From: Yamagishiella unicocca
Taxonomy: Eukaryota > Chlorophyta > Chlorophyceae > Chlamydomonadales > Volvocaceae
Length of the DNA: 64,000 nucleotides
NCBI GenBank assembly: GCA_003116995.1
Contig: BDSL01000025.1
Location: forward strand, 992,001-1,056,000
Direction: 5' to 3'
Shown here: one piece after another, positions 1-10,426 of the stretch
Position numbering within the stretch: the first letter of the stretch is position 1
How the letters are laid out: each line of letters opens with the position of its first letter
The notes under the pieces: model-generated
Databases searched by the model: none
What the model saw: the letters and a program-made list of their open reading frames with translations, nothing else
Told to the model about the DNA's origin: nothing
Program-made: the position numbers and the translations under genes

Positions 1-34
1 TCTGGAACCCACTGTAACCGTTACAACCAGCCAA
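1..34 (+). repeat. 3' tail of an L1-type LINE or SINE (cut by window edge)
   Basis: The first bases read tctggaacccactgtaaccg followed by ttacaac. This matches, in the opposite orientation, the 3' end of the LINE on the minus strand at 676-2788 and about eight other places in the window. Only the very end of this copy is inside the window. Confidence 0.6.
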
Positions 35-675
35 GCAACATTATTGCTTAGTGACTCACTGAGCATTGTGCAGTAGATCAACCTATCATACGGTGTGCTT
101 CAAGCTACCTGCCAACGACTCTCACCGTCGAAGCCTAGGCATGTCTCCACTGACTGTCGTATACATTGCCTGCCGACCTGGCCCGTGCACTGCTGCCGCC
201 CTGGCCGGTACCAAACTCGGATCCAAAGCGCGCCCTGATGCTGACACATGCTTTGGGTTTACATGTGCGATACATTTGCAAACATAAAGAGGCCAATTGG
301 TGCATCGAGCGTGCGCTGCAGGGTGGTAGTTGGCAAGTGCTAATGGGCGGTTGGCGGCTGGTAGGTAGCAGTTGGCAGTTGGCAGTTGCTTGGTAATTGC
401 TGCTTAGCGGGTGGCAGTTGGTAGTTGACGGGTGATAGTTGATGGGTGGTAGTTTGGTATCCTAATGAGTGGCACGGCAATTGGCTGGGCTGCAGGCAGG
501 AACATAAGTCCCATTATTGCGGCGCCCAGGAACCCGCCGGCCCCCCACACACCCCGGGAGCGACTTACTTTTTTTCGCGCGCGGGCCCCCCCCTGGCACC
601 CAGGCGCCGCCCTCCCCCCCCCCCCGCGCGTAGGAAGAAGCTTGCAACCGGGGGCAGGTCCGGGGGCCCACAGCT

Positions 676-2788
676 AGTTGTTGTTGTAACGGTTACAGTG
701 GGTTCCAGACCAAGAGGTAGAACCATCGGGCGCATCGCCTGACACTGAACAAGACGGAGGAAACAAATACCGACATGCACCGAAACAAAGGCAAACCACC
801 AGAACACCAAGTTGACAGGCCGTAGGCATACAGAGCAGCAGCCAGCACCCCAGGGGGAATTTGCACTAGAGGCTCCCCTATCAGGAACTGGCCGCCAACC
901 AACCTAACAGCCCAGCACCCGACGAACCAGTGAAGCGCCGCAACGATGCAAACATCGGAACCCGCCACCTCTCATCCCATAAGGCACGGACCCCTAGCAG
1001 GGCTCAACACGCTTATATAGCCAGAAAGTATGAAGCACGGGAAACCCCGCTCCCCAAGACAACCCGAGCCGATCAGGAATCCACCAGTACCTCAGCCGGT
1101 CCCCCGCACACAAGGCGATTGGCGACAACCCGCAAGAAAGGATGCCGAGGCCCCACTGCATCCCAGGCTTTCTGGGGAAGCCCCAGCGCAGCAAAGCCCC
1201 TCAAAAGGGCCCAAAACTCCACCACCCCACGGCGAACGGCGCGATCCAGAAGACCACTACCCGGAGTAAGAGGGGGACCACCAGCCCCCGCCCTTTTCAA
1301 GGCCGCGGCCATAAAACGGCGCCCCACCTCCATGGCAGTAATAGCCGCCAGGACTACTGCATCCCAGACGCAGGACTGTACCCCGATAGGTGCTTGCACC
1401 AACCAAACTTGCGCCCGTGTCACCCCTGCACCGAGCTGGGTCTCGAGTTGGGCAGTCACTGCTTGAGCCACCGGGCAGAACCAAAAGTGGTGTAAGCGGG
1501 GGGTACCCGCCCCTGAAGACTCTCCAGCCGGCACACCGCACCCACAAGGGGCTGCTGCTGCCGTCCGCATATGAGAGTTCCCGAGGAGGGGGATCCCATC
1601 CACAGCCAACCGCCACCATCCCTCCTTATAGGCCGGCTCCCACTTCATGCCAGACCAGAGCCGCCGGAACACTTGCTGCAAGGCATTCAGGGCCGCTGGC
1701 AGGACAGGCCCGGTCCCCCCAAGCGCTTCGCGCACAAGTGTCTCATGCGCGGCCCGCCGGGCGTCCGCGAACTCGACCAATTGCACAGCCGTCCCAACCC
1801 GAACAGTCATATCCCGCAGCGCCAGCGGCTGCCCCCCGCCCAACCGCCACCCCAACCGTGCGGTGAGCATGGACCCCACTTCCTCTATCCCAGGTAGAAC
1901 GTGGGGTATACCCTGGGAGGAAACCGGCATCACCAGTGCCGCTGCTTGCTTCCACGGGGTTGGCACCTCAGCTAGCAACGCTTCCAGCGCCCCCGTACAT
2001 TCCCGCCACCGATCAAGCCCCAGAAACGTCTTCGCTGCTGTTGACCGCGGATCTAAGACTCGGACGACGAGCCCCCGCCATCCCGCTGGCCATGCCGTCT
2101 GCACCGCCGCCTCGGACGCGACTAAGAAGTCCCGAAGTGCATCACGAGCCGCTAGAACATCGCCCAACGTCTTAATGGCCCAGCACCCCACCAGTTCTGG
2201 GTGTAAGTATTCCAAGCCCGGCCTCCTGCCGACCACCACCTGCCCAGACTGGCAGGCTGGGAGGAGCGGGTTGCCCCAAATCGGCACGTGTACACACCAC
2301 GGGCCTGGCACCAGCGGCTCGCTAGCGATGTCTTGTACCGGGGGCAAGGCCGCGAGCGCCGTGATCACCCGTCGGATATCAGCCGGCATCTCGTCCGCTC
2401 CCATCCACGGCCCCCTGCCTTGTGCTGTGAGCAGATTCAGAGGTCCAAACGCCGGATGCACCCCCCTCAGGTAAATGCTAAGGCAGCTGACCCATGGGGG
2501 CCGGCGCTCCCGGGGGCCCGCCATTGCCAATACAAAACGCAGTGCCCAACCAGCCCAGCGCGCCCGTACGTGCTCCTTGAGGGCAATGGCCCCAAAGCCC
2601 CCGAGGGATGGGTGCCCGACCAGCAGCCGCTGTGGGACACCTGTTGCTCGGCGCTCCCTAGCATCTGGGGCTAAATCCCGGTCAATGAGCTTCGCCGCCA
2701 CCCGCTCTAACCCTTCCACTAGTATAGTATCCATCGACTCAAAAAGCCCCAGGGTTCTAACATATGTTACTTCAGGTGCAGTTTACCC
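676..2788 (-). mobile_element. 5'-truncated L1-type non-LTR retrotransposon
   Basis: On the minus strand an open frame from about 2788 to 1073 is followed by roughly 390 bases of non-coding 3' sequence ending in a (gtt/aac)n-rich tail at 676-690. The protein part is the C-terminal third of a LINE ORF2. The endonuclease and catalytic RT motifs are missing, so the copy is dead on arrival (5' truncated). A stop codon closes the frame just upstream of 2788. The last 398 bases are repeated almost perfectly at 48748-49145 (three mismatches seen, no indels), so the family has moved recently. Confidence 0.75.
1073..2734 (-). CDS. LINE ORF2 C-terminal fragment (post-RT region)
   Basis: A 553-aa open frame without introns. 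The N-terminal part resembles the end of an L1-type reverse-transcriptase domain (…HPSLGGFGAIALKEH… followed by RARWAGWALR, the GGLG…R-WALR pattern of these elements). Around residues 405-435 is a Cys/His cluster, CGCG then HHFWFCP, matching the C-x-C…H…C zinc-knuckle that closes algal and plant L1 ORF2 proteins. The apurinic endonuclease and the YADD-type catalytic box are absent, so the fragment cannot retrotranspose on its own. The first Met is simply the first ATG in an open frame that starts about 54 bases earlier and is not a true start. Confidence 0.7.
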   Translation of the reverse strand: MDTILVEGLERVAAKLIDRDLAPDARERRATGVPQRLLVGHPSLGGFGAIALKEHVRARWAGWALRFVLAMAGPRERRPPWVSCLSIYLRGVHPAFGPLNLLTAQGRGPWMGADEMPADIRRVITALAALPPVQDIASEPLVPGPWCVHVPIWGNPLLPACQSGQVVVGRRPGLEYLHPELVGCWAIKTLGDVLAARDALRDFLVASEAAVQTAWPAGWRGLVVRVLDPRSTAAKTFLGLDRWRECTGALEALLAEVPTPWKQAAALVMPVSSQGIPHVLPGIEEVGSMLTARLGWRLGGGQPLALRDMTVRVGTAVQLVEFADARRAAHETLVREALGGTGPVLPAALNALQQVFRRLWSGMKWEPAYKEGWWRLAVDGIPLLGNSHMRTAAAAPCGCGVPAGESSGAGTPRLHHFWFCPVAQAVTAQLETQLGAGVTRAQVWLVQAPIGVQSCVWDAVVLAAITAMEVGRRFMAAALKRAGAGGPPLTPGSGLLDRAVRRGVVEFWALLRGFAALGLPQKAWDAVGPRHPFLRVVANRLVCGGPAEVLVDS

Positions 2789-3031
2789 GCCAGCCAAGGC
2801 CACCAGGTACGCACCCAGGGACGGACGTCTAAGCTCCGGACAAGCGCTGACTGCCCAGCGGCCACACAGCCTCGTCAGCCTCAGCCCAACTATTGCGCCC
2901 AGATGAACGCGCCCTTCCGGGTCCAGAGTGGCTACATCACGTCGGCATTACGAAGGCAGTACACGTCGCGTTACTGCATGCCGCCTGGCAGCTTACGTGG
3001 TCGTGCATCACATGTTGGCACTGCCCCCCGC

Positions 3032-3245
3032 GTTGATTGTACGACACGTCCATGCGTGGGCGACAACTAACGGCAACCCACCCCCCCTATGTTGTACGAC
3101 AGCTAGCGTGGGCGACAACGGCCGCGGCAGCCCCCTGCCCCCGTGTTGTACGACACGTCCATGCGTGGGCGACAACAGCCACCACCACCCCCGTTGTACG
3201 ACACGTCCATGCGTGGGCGAAAACGGCCGCGGCAGCCCCCTCAGC
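3032..3245. repeat. Degenerate ~50-bp tandem repeat
   Basis: Four imperfect copies of a unit built around ttgtacgacacgtccatgcg and tgggcgacaac (starts near 3036, 3089, 3146 and 3194). The spacers between cores differ. It lies between the LINE and the ankyrin gene. No coding role is visible. Confidence 0.7.
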
Positions 3246-3408
3246 GCGGCGGCCACGGTGCAGGCAGACCCGTGACCCAACCCCCCCCTGCACCCACACC
3301 TCCACAAACCCCAATGCACGGAGCTGCTGCAACCTGCAGCATCACCGCGCCACCGCCACAGTCCCCAAGTGCCGCAGTGCCGAGTGCCGGGGGTGGCATC
3401 GAAACCGG

Positions 3409-3413
3409 TTACA
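3409..3413 (-). terminator. TGTAA polyadenylation signal of the ankyrin gene
   Basis: On the minus strand a TGTAA pentamer lies about 42 nt downstream of the stop codon at 3455-3457. TGTAA is the usual poly(A) signal of Chlamydomonas and Volvox genes, so it supports both the gene's 3' end and the lineage call. Confidence 0.55.
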
Positions 3414-3454
3414 AGAGTTGGATGGTAAAGCTGGCGTTCCGGCTGCAGCGCGGT

Positions 3455-5383
3455 TTATTTGCACCACCAGTGTTTTAAGGCCTCGTCGGCGACTGGACCC
3501 CAGGGGCAGCCCAGCCGGTGCAGGCAGCGCAGGACGGCCAGGTCGCCCCGGCGGAGGGCCTCCTCGTACGGACCGCCTCTTGCCTGGAGGGATGTGAGGG
3601 GAAACCCCGAGGTTTGGGGATGGGGGAGGCAGGCCGTTTCAGTTATCCTGGTGTTGAACCATGGGGTGTGCAGCAGGATGGAAAGCTAACCAGCCTCGCT
3701 TGCCCCTCCGGAGGTGGCCATCCACCTCGCCGCGCTAACGCACCCTCACATCGAGGACCCAGCCCACACGACTGCGGCCCGCAATGTATTATTACAGCAG
3801 CAGTACCCGCAAAACAGCACAACCCGCAACTTCGCACGGGCCCCTTCCGGCCCTGCACATCAGTCGCACCAACCCACCGGCATGGTGCAGCCCTGCTCCA
3901 CCAGCCACTCCAGCATCGCCTCGCAGCCACTCCCCGCGGCGTGTTCAATGGTCAAGGGGATGCCGCTCCAGGGGCCGCCACGCTCATGCAGCCGTGCCAG
4001 CAATTCCACGCTCCAGGGGCCGCCACGCTCATGCAGCCATGCCATCAATTCCACACTTCCCGAGCGGGCCGCCGCATGCATCACCGTCGCGGTGATGAGC
4101 TGCTGCTCGCCGGCGGTCTCCACCAGCCAGACCACCACTGGCAGGTACCCCTTTTCCGCCGCGGTTTCGATTGACCACTCATCAAGGTGCTGCACGTCGA
4201 AGCCTCGGCGGGCATGGACGGTTTGCAGGACCTCCAGGTGGCCAAATTCGACGGCCGCGTTTGCGAGGTGGCCGTACGCGGTGGCCACTTCTGCCTCGTT
4301 TTTCTCCCACCACTGTGCCTCATTTATGAGGTACTGGAAGGCGGCGATGTTGCCGTGGCAGACGGCGGTGTACGGTGTTTTGAGGTAGTCCACCGGATAA
4401 TTCCGCCCCCGCAACCACGTCACGCGCTCCAGCGCGTCCGGGCAAGCCGCAGCGTAATCGCAGGCGCGGGTTGTGGGCGCGTATCCCTGCCCCTCCAGCC
4501 ACTGCACCTTGGCCTGCCAATCAGCCGTGCGGCTGTGCGCAGCGCGGGCCAGGACAATAGTCGGCTGCTGCTGCGTTCCACTTTGAAGCAGCTCGCCGCC
4601 GGCTTGGGTAACCTTATGGTGTAGCTGCTGCAGCTCCGCAAGGTTGTACCCCTCAGCCGCCGCTTCCAGCAGCTGGACCGGATCCACACGCACCGAGGTC
4701 TGCTGCACCGGCCACCGCTGCAGCAGCCACTTCACCAGGCCCACATGGCCGCCTGCAGCAGCGCTGTACACCGCATCCGGCGTCCATCTAGTGCCATAAT
4801 CGAGTAGCCACTCGCACAGCGCCTGGTGTCCGCCACAGGCGGCGCTTTGCAGCAGGCCGTCGCGGCGATGGTCAGTGATGAGCACCAGCCACTGGCACAC
4901 CAACAGGTGTCCATTCCGTGCTGCTGCTTTCCCCACCTCGAGGTTAGCGTAGCGGACGCCCTGCTCCCAAAGCCACTGACACGATTCCAGCCGCCCCGCG
5001 GAGGCGGCGGACCGCAAGACCTCCCAGATCTTGTCGGCGTTGCAGGCAAAGCCGGCGCTCCCCATAGCCACCTTGAGGTTGGCCAGGCTGCCGCTGGCCG
5101 CCGTCAAGCACAACAGCTGGCGCCGCTGCCTGCCCGACAAGGACCTCATAGATCCAGGCGCGCCCCAGCGGCGCAGAAACTCGCCCGGCGGAGAAGGCTC
5201 CGCCAGCCGAACGACGTTCCGCTGACAAAGATCAGCCGCCGCGGCCTTGTTGACAAGGCGGGCGGTGCACGCGACCTCGTTAGGCTGCATCAAGCGCAGG
5301 ATGTAAACCAGCAACTCCTGCGGCAGTCCACGCTGGGCTCCGAGCACTGCTGTGTCCGCGTGCGGCTGCTGGCCCTGGTCCAT
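3455..5383 (-). CDS. F-box/ankyrin-repeat protein, two exons
   Basis: Exon 1 runs from 5383 (or an upstream in-frame ATG at 5488) to 3878, exon 2 from 3583 to 3455. The donor CCG|gtgggt and acceptor cctccag|GCA join in phase 0, giving 544 aa (579 from the upstream ATG). The N-terminal LPQELLVYILRLM…R-LVNK segment looks like an F-box. After it come roughly a dozen ankyrin-like units of the type GHL-VCQWL, GGH-ALCEWLL and GHVGLVKWLLQR. This architecture is a large lineage-expanded family in Chlamydomonadales. F-box/ankyrin proteins generally act as ubiquitin-ligase substrate adaptors, which is inference here. Exon 2 (GGPYEEALRRGDLAVLRCL) restores a final repeat, so the apparent stop at 3860 lies in the intron. 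A 45-bp in-frame duplication near the C-terminus (3966-4055) repeats the LHERGGPWS unit. Confidence 0.75.
3966..4055. repeat. 45-bp in-frame coding duplication in the ankyrin gene
   Basis: The block starting ctccaggggccgccacgctc occurs at 3966 and again at 4011, exactly 45 bp (15 codons) apart. It duplicates half an ankyrin unit (LHERGGPWS) without breaking the frame, which suggests a recent replication slippage event. Confidence 0.8.
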
Positions 5384-6232
5384 GGCTGCAGGCGTCGCGT
5401 GCGGCGGGCAACGTCTCCTGGATGTCAGAATACTCTTTTGCCTGGAGCGAAACGATGGAGCGACGGGAACGTGAAGGGCGGATACCAAAGCGCTTCATTT
5501 CCAGGATAAAAAAGGTATGTTGCGCAGGTTCCACCAAGCGCGTCATGATTGGGCATTACGGCTGCGCAGCCGCAATCCAGGCCCCGTTATGATGGCAGGG
5601 TCTCCCGATCGCACCTTGCGACGTGCGTATCTCCTCTCGTGTCCTCTGGTAGGTTTCCCACCAAGAAACGTTCCCGCAGGGCGCTCTGCGATTATCGTCT
5701 GCTGGGTAGGCCAAGTTCAATACCGACCAGCGTGCTGCAAGGTATGTATGTCGAGAGTCAACCAGCTATTTACACTAGATGGAAAGCAAGTTTGCCGTCT
5801 GGTTTCGGAGCCAGCCCGGACGGACATTGGTAGGCAGCAATACGGTGCTTGGCAAGGCTGGTGATACAACGGAGCAGCATGTATTTTTACCGCTCATTAT
5901 TACGCTAGCTAGACAAAAGCCAAATCTATGTAAAGCGTAGCATAGCTGTCGTCGACCCCAGCACAGCCCCAATACAGCTAATAAGCCGCATCAGAGTCCC
6001 CTCCCCCTCCTACACGGGCCGCAGCCACCATGCCACGGCAAAAAAACTGTGGCCAGGTGGTCTCCTCTCGGGCTCCCAGCACCCAGCCGTGCTCTGTGCT
6101 GCACCTCAGATGGCTGCTGCAGCAGCTACGGCCGCGCAGCCGGTACCATGGCCCACATCGCCGCTGCCGCCCTCCCGCCGCCCCACAATCGACATACGAG
6201 CCTCCGACTAATGTTCCCCAACCAAGTTCTCC

Positions 6233-6340
6233 AGCATGCATCTCCAAACGGCTATCCTAAACGGTTTTTCCATTTCGTACAGGGGTTTTCCTTGCAACCA
6301 TCGCATCACGGTGCCGACCCACGGGTCTCCTCTCAACCCC
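6233..6340 (+). repeat. Two intronic repeat modules (R1 and R3) beside the MoeA-like exon
   Basis: Reading plus, 6233-6300 is a diverged R1 copy (ctaaacggtttttc core, cttcct-like end) and 6310-6335 is R3 (gtgccgacccacgggtctc). Seen from the minus-strand exon at 6349-6454 they lie directly after the splice donor with the G-rich strand in sense, the same placement seen in other genes of the window. Confidence 0.6.
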
Positions 6341-6348
6341 TCCCTCAC

Positions 6349-6454
6349 CTTGGGTGTAGCGTGCACCTGCAGCTGCACCGCCCCCACGGTGGCTAGGATG
6401 TCCACCTCCGCGACTCCCACAAGCTCGCCCGCCTGCAGTACGATGTCGCCCTGC
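6349..6454 (-). pseudogene. Orphan exon of a MoeA/CNX1E-like molybdopterin molybdenumtransferase
   Basis: A 106-nt exon with acceptor ctccag|G and donor CCCAAG|gtgagg encodes 35 residues beginning QGDIVLQAGELVG and continuing AEVDILATVGA. This matches the segment of MoeA, gephyrin and CNX1-E just before the conserved VLSTGDEL stretch (family pattern: GD-vl--G-lgp-EiglLAtvG---v-V---P). MoeA-type proteins insert molybdate into adenylylated molybdopterin. No neighbouring exon (upstream MDGYA or downstream STGDEL regions) was found between 5.5 and 10.4 kb on this strand, so this is probably a captured or left-behind gene fragment. The alternative is a gene with very long introns interrupted by the minisatellite. 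The family call rests on a short stretch. Confidence 0.45.
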
Positions 6455-6547
6455 CTGGAGCCGGGAGGAGGTGTGTGTGCAGCGCAGGCCACACGGTCAA
6501 CGGGTTAGGGCTAGAGAGCCCGCACGAAGCACGCGCGGGGCCGCCGG

Positions 6548-7300
6548 GCTGCCACCCTGGCCCGTGCCCTGCTGCCGCCCTGGCCCGTGCCCTGCTGCCA
6601 CCCTGGCTCGTGCCCTGCTGCCACCCTGGCCCGTGCCCTGCTGCCACCCTGGCCCGTGCCCTGCTGCCGCACTGGCCCGTGCCGTGCTGCCACCCTGGCC
6701 CGTGCCGTGCTGCCACCCTGGCCCGTGCCCTGCTGCCACCCTGGCTCGTGGCCTGCTGCCACCCTGGCCCGTGCCCTGCTGCTGCCCTGGCCCGTGCCCT
6801 GCTGCCGCCCTGGCCCGTGCCCTGCTGCCACCCTGGCTCGTGCCCTGCTGCCACCCTGGCCCGTGCCCTGCTGCCACCCTGGCTCGTGCCCTGCTGCCGC
6901 CCTGGCCCGTGCCCTGCTGCCACCCTGGCCCGTGCCGTGCTGCCACCCTGGCCCGTGCCCTGCTGCCACCCTGGCCCGTGCCCTGCTGCCACCCTGGCCC
7001 GTGCCCTGCTTACGCCCTGGCCCGTGCCCTGCTGACGCCCTGGCCCGTGCCCTGCTGCCGCCCTGGCCCGTGCCCTGCTGCCACCCTGGCCCGTGCCCTG
7101 CTGCCGCCCTGGCCCGTGCCCTGCTGCCACCCTGGCCCGTGCCCTGCTGCCGCCCTGGCCCGTGCCCTGCTGCCACCCCGGCCCGTGCCCTGCTGACGCC
7201 CTGGCCCGTGCCCTGCTGCCACCCTGGCCCGTGCCGTGCTGCCACCCTGGCCCGTGCACTGCTGCCACCCCGGCCCGGGCACTGCTGCCACCCTGCACCC
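6548..7300. repeat. 23-bp minisatellite, about 32 copies
   Basis: Head-to-tail units of ctggcccgtgccctgctgcc plus three variable bases (gcc/acc), period 23 bp. Recurrent variants (gctcg for gcccg, gtgcc for gccct, ttacg/tgacg) mark higher-order shuffling. Because 23 is not a multiple of three, all frames stay open and give long spurious ORFs on both strands. A single related unit sits at about 177-208. Confidence 0.95.
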
Positions 7301-7341
7301 TGGTGTGCCCTGCAACCTTGGCCATTGCTACGGTTTTGATA

Positions 7342-7408
7342 GATCGCGTGGCCTAATGGATAAGTAGGATGCAGGCGGGGATTGTGGGTTCGAGTCCCAT
7401 CATGATCG
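7342..7408 (+). pseudogene. tRNA-Arg-like pseudogene (anticodon arm shortened)
   Basis: The A box (gcgtggcctaatggataag) and B box (gggttcgagtccc) are those of tRNA-Arg. The ends GATCGCG and CATGATC form an acceptor stem with one G-T wobble and one C-A mismatch, followed by discriminator G. The segment between D arm and variable loop is about six bases too short and cannot form a normal anticodon stem-loop, so it is a dead tRNA or a SINE head with a still recognisable Pol III promoter. Confidence 0.6.
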
Positions 7409-9849
7409 TTTTCAGATAAGTGATTAGGCAATGTCCGGAAGGGGCCATTGCTTATTGATTGGATCTATGGCTGGTTGTTCCATCACCATTGAGTATTACA
7501 TGCGCCGTAGGGTGGTTACCGGTTTTAGCTGTTCAGCAATGCTGACTGCACTAACCCCCCTAAACCCCTGAAAATACCCGCCAGCCACCAGCAACGACGC
7601 AAGTGCACAAGGCAGGGCCGGAGCGGTGCTCACCCACCATCGAACCACAACTCCGCAGCGACGACATGTCCGTCTGTTCAAACCACACGCGCACATATGA
7701 ACACCTCCACAGCGTCATCGCGCTACCTACGCACCTAGTGCGTGCGGACAGGTAGGTAGCAGGCCAGGTAGGGAGGCCAGGGAGGTAACAAGTAAAGGAC
7801 GGGGAGGTAGGGGGAGGGCGGGGGGTGCGGCAAGCAAGCAAGCAAGGACGTGTGGCGGATGGAGATCACAGGTAGACTCGTAGACATGCAGGATGAAGCA
7901 AGCCCGCACCTGTCTACCCTCGTACATCGCACGGAGTCGATGAAAAGCGCACACCTATGGCTGCCCGCACCGACATTTATGTACGGCAGCCCGCACCGAC
8001 ATTTATGTACGGCAGCCCGCACCGACATTTATGTACGGCAGCCCGCACCGACATTTATGTACGGCAGCCCGCACCGCACCGACCGTGATGATACGTCAGC
8101 TAGCTACAGCACCCGCCAGCAGCCGCACTTCGATCGCATACCATACAGGGACGCCGATGCTCGCAGACCTCCCTGGAGAGCGAGCAAGCGAGGCGCGCGG
8201 TGGCCAGCGCGCACACGCACACAAGAACCCCGCATACACCGTCCGCGCCCCCAGCTCTCCGCCAACATCCACGTTCCCCGCCATGTAAACCGATGTTGTT
8301 GTTTGCTTACGTGGCACATATCGCCCATCGAGCGGGGCGGCTTAGGACGACGCTCCGCTCGGTCCCAGTCGGTCCCCACCCACCCCCGGCGCCGAGCTAC
8401 TCTATCTCGAGTACCTCTATTGCGCACCTTCTGCTGTCTGCCCGGCAGCCATGCATTCCCCCCTCACTGCAGGTGCCACAGCCTCGAGGCAGAGACACCT
8501 CGGGGCCTGCAGGCCCCTACCACTGGCAGGTCTTCATACATCTGATCGTCAGGTAGGAGAATCGGGTTTGGGGCACCTCGTCGTACAAAGCGGCCTGCCT
8601 GCCACAGCACGTATGCAGCCAGGATACGCCCTTCGTGCCGTACAGCGTTTTCCGACACCTACAACATGGATTACGAAAATACACTCGGAGGCAGAACGCT
8701 GTTGTTTTCTTCTCACCTCAATCGAGGGTGTTAGGTGTATATTGGTACAAACCCACACGTTCGGATAGGCCGACTCTGGTCGATCCGCCCAGGTGCGCAT
8801 TCACACCCACTCCACGCAACCGCTCATGCCAGCAGCACACCGACCAGACAACCCATCAGTCAGCCGATCAACGGGTTTACGCTCAAACCCACTGGACAAG
8901 CCGCTCCAAACCAACCCAGCAAAGCATCCGTGGCAAGGTACATGCACTTGTTGGTACACGAGCCGCTGAGGCCATTCAAAACGCCTGTCTCTGAATCGAA
9001 AACCAACCTGCCGGCGGCCTTTTAGGCCGCCCTACGTCGAGATAGACGGCAATATCAGCACCCGACTGGAGACTCGCCTAAACGGGAAAAACTTGTAAAA
9101 TAAAACGGCTTCTGTACATCGATCTTGAATAATGGACGCAATTGACACAGTCCATACCATAGGAAGTATTTATGGAGAAGAATGAACCGGCGGGTCTATA
9201 TGCAGTCCGCCGTACATGTACGACGCTCCAGTTGCTTGGGTCTGCAGCCCTTCTCGCTCTTTCGCTCTTCAGCAACACATCCGCAACTCACGTCCACACC
9301 CCTCCCCATTGACCAACTCAAGCAACCCAAACCGCACGCATCGGAAACCAACGTTCTTCGGAGGCCAAAAACGCTCAACACACTCCCTAGCAACGAATCC
9401 CCACCTCGTGCAATCGCCGAAACCACCGGCTGTTGGCAGAGCTGCCCACCCAGCATCAAACTCCGTAGCTTCATTCGCTCAACAACACGGTGCTGTCATC
9501 CAGCAAAACAAGGGCTGCGGCTCCCACGGCATTGTAGCGACCCTTGCGCGCGGAGCTACGGAATGGAAACACTCCTGCACGTTACCTCCCCCTTCGTGGA
9601 TCTTGCTCCTCATACACCGAGCCCTGATCGATCCTCTCGTACGTGCCTCGCTCTGACCCTCCCGCCGCCCTCCCGCCTCCCAGCCCAGCAGCCGGCAGCG
9701 CAATACCCTTCCTTCCTGCGGCCACACGACCCAGGGGTCGGCAACCGACGCAACCGACGCAACTAACTCAGCAGGTCACCACCTTGCTTACGTCCAGCAG
9801 TCACCGGCGTCACGCCCCACATCAAGATGACCGCAACGACAAATCACCA
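7409..9849. other. Intergenic stretch without a recognisable gene
   Basis: Both strands were read for exons. Open frames exist but show no domain, no consistent splice pairs and strong composition bias. The only structured part is the 26-bp tandem repeat at 7963-8073. Confidence 0.5.
7963..8073. repeat. 26-bp tandem repeat, four perfect copies plus a partial
   Basis: The unit gcccgcaccgacatttatgt plus acggca starts at 7963, 7989, 8015 and 8041, with a truncated fifth copy at 8067. Copies appear identical, indicating recent expansion. Confidence 0.95.
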
Positions 9850-9891
9850 TTGGAACCCACTGTAACCGCTACAACAACAACCATTAGCCCG
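9850..9891 (+). repeat. Short LINE/SINE 3' tail
   Basis: Reads ttggaacccactgtaaccgc then tacaacaacaac, the same tail as the LINE at 676-2788 but on the plus strand, with no LINE body upstream. This is an extremely truncated insertion. Confidence 0.6.
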
Positions 9892-10228
9892 TCTGGTGGT
9901 GGCTGGCCAGCTCGTATTATAACACGCCAGTAGAATCGCGTCGCATGCATCGCGGAAAGGGCGGCGGGCGGCTGCAGCCGCCGCGTTCACGCACATAGCT
10001 AGCCTGTCCGACCCCTCACCGCCGCCAGGGCCCTGCTGGCTCGGCAGCGATCCGGCCTCGCATCACGTTGCACACGGCACGTACGGACAGACCGTACGAC
10101 AGCCAGAATGGAGGTCGGCACCACTCCGCTCGGTCGTGCTTGTGCACGTAGTCCGCCAGTGGGTTGGGCTTCGCCGCCGGATGCTCTCACTGCGGCCTCC
10201 TCCCCACGAGGCTGCCGCCGCCGCCACT

Positions 10229-10345
10229 TCCTCCGCTTCCTCCGCTTCCTCCGCTGCCGCCGCTTCCTCCGCTGCCGCCACTCCCTCCGCTTCCTCTGCT
10301 GCCGCCACTTCCTCCGCTTCCTCCACTTCCTCCGCTGCCGCCGTT
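10229..10345. repeat. CTTCCTCCG-type simple repeat
   Basis: Alternating cttcctccg and ctgccgccg units just beyond the 3' end of the HNH gene. The long open frames across it are low-complexity by-products. Confidence 0.8.
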
Positions 10346-10426
10346 GCCACCTGTGCTACGGCTGCCGCTCGCTGGTGGTTGCTGGAGCGTGCCGATTGTT
10401 GGCGGACGGCGGCGTTTCGCGGCTCA

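Noticed and set aside
1647..2474. 275-codon plus-strand ORF opposite the LINE
   Set aside because: Antisense shadow of the LINE ORF2 fragment.
7342..7408. Functional tRNA-Arg
   Set aside because: A and B boxes are good but the anticodon arm is about six bases short and the acceptor stem has a C-A mismatch.
6393..7431. Several overlapping ORFs of 150-310 codons on both strands (ARALLPPWPVPC / GTGQGGSRARA repeats)
   Set aside because: They are the six-frame shadow of a 23-bp minisatellite; all frames are open because the unit lacks stops. No start, splice or domain support.
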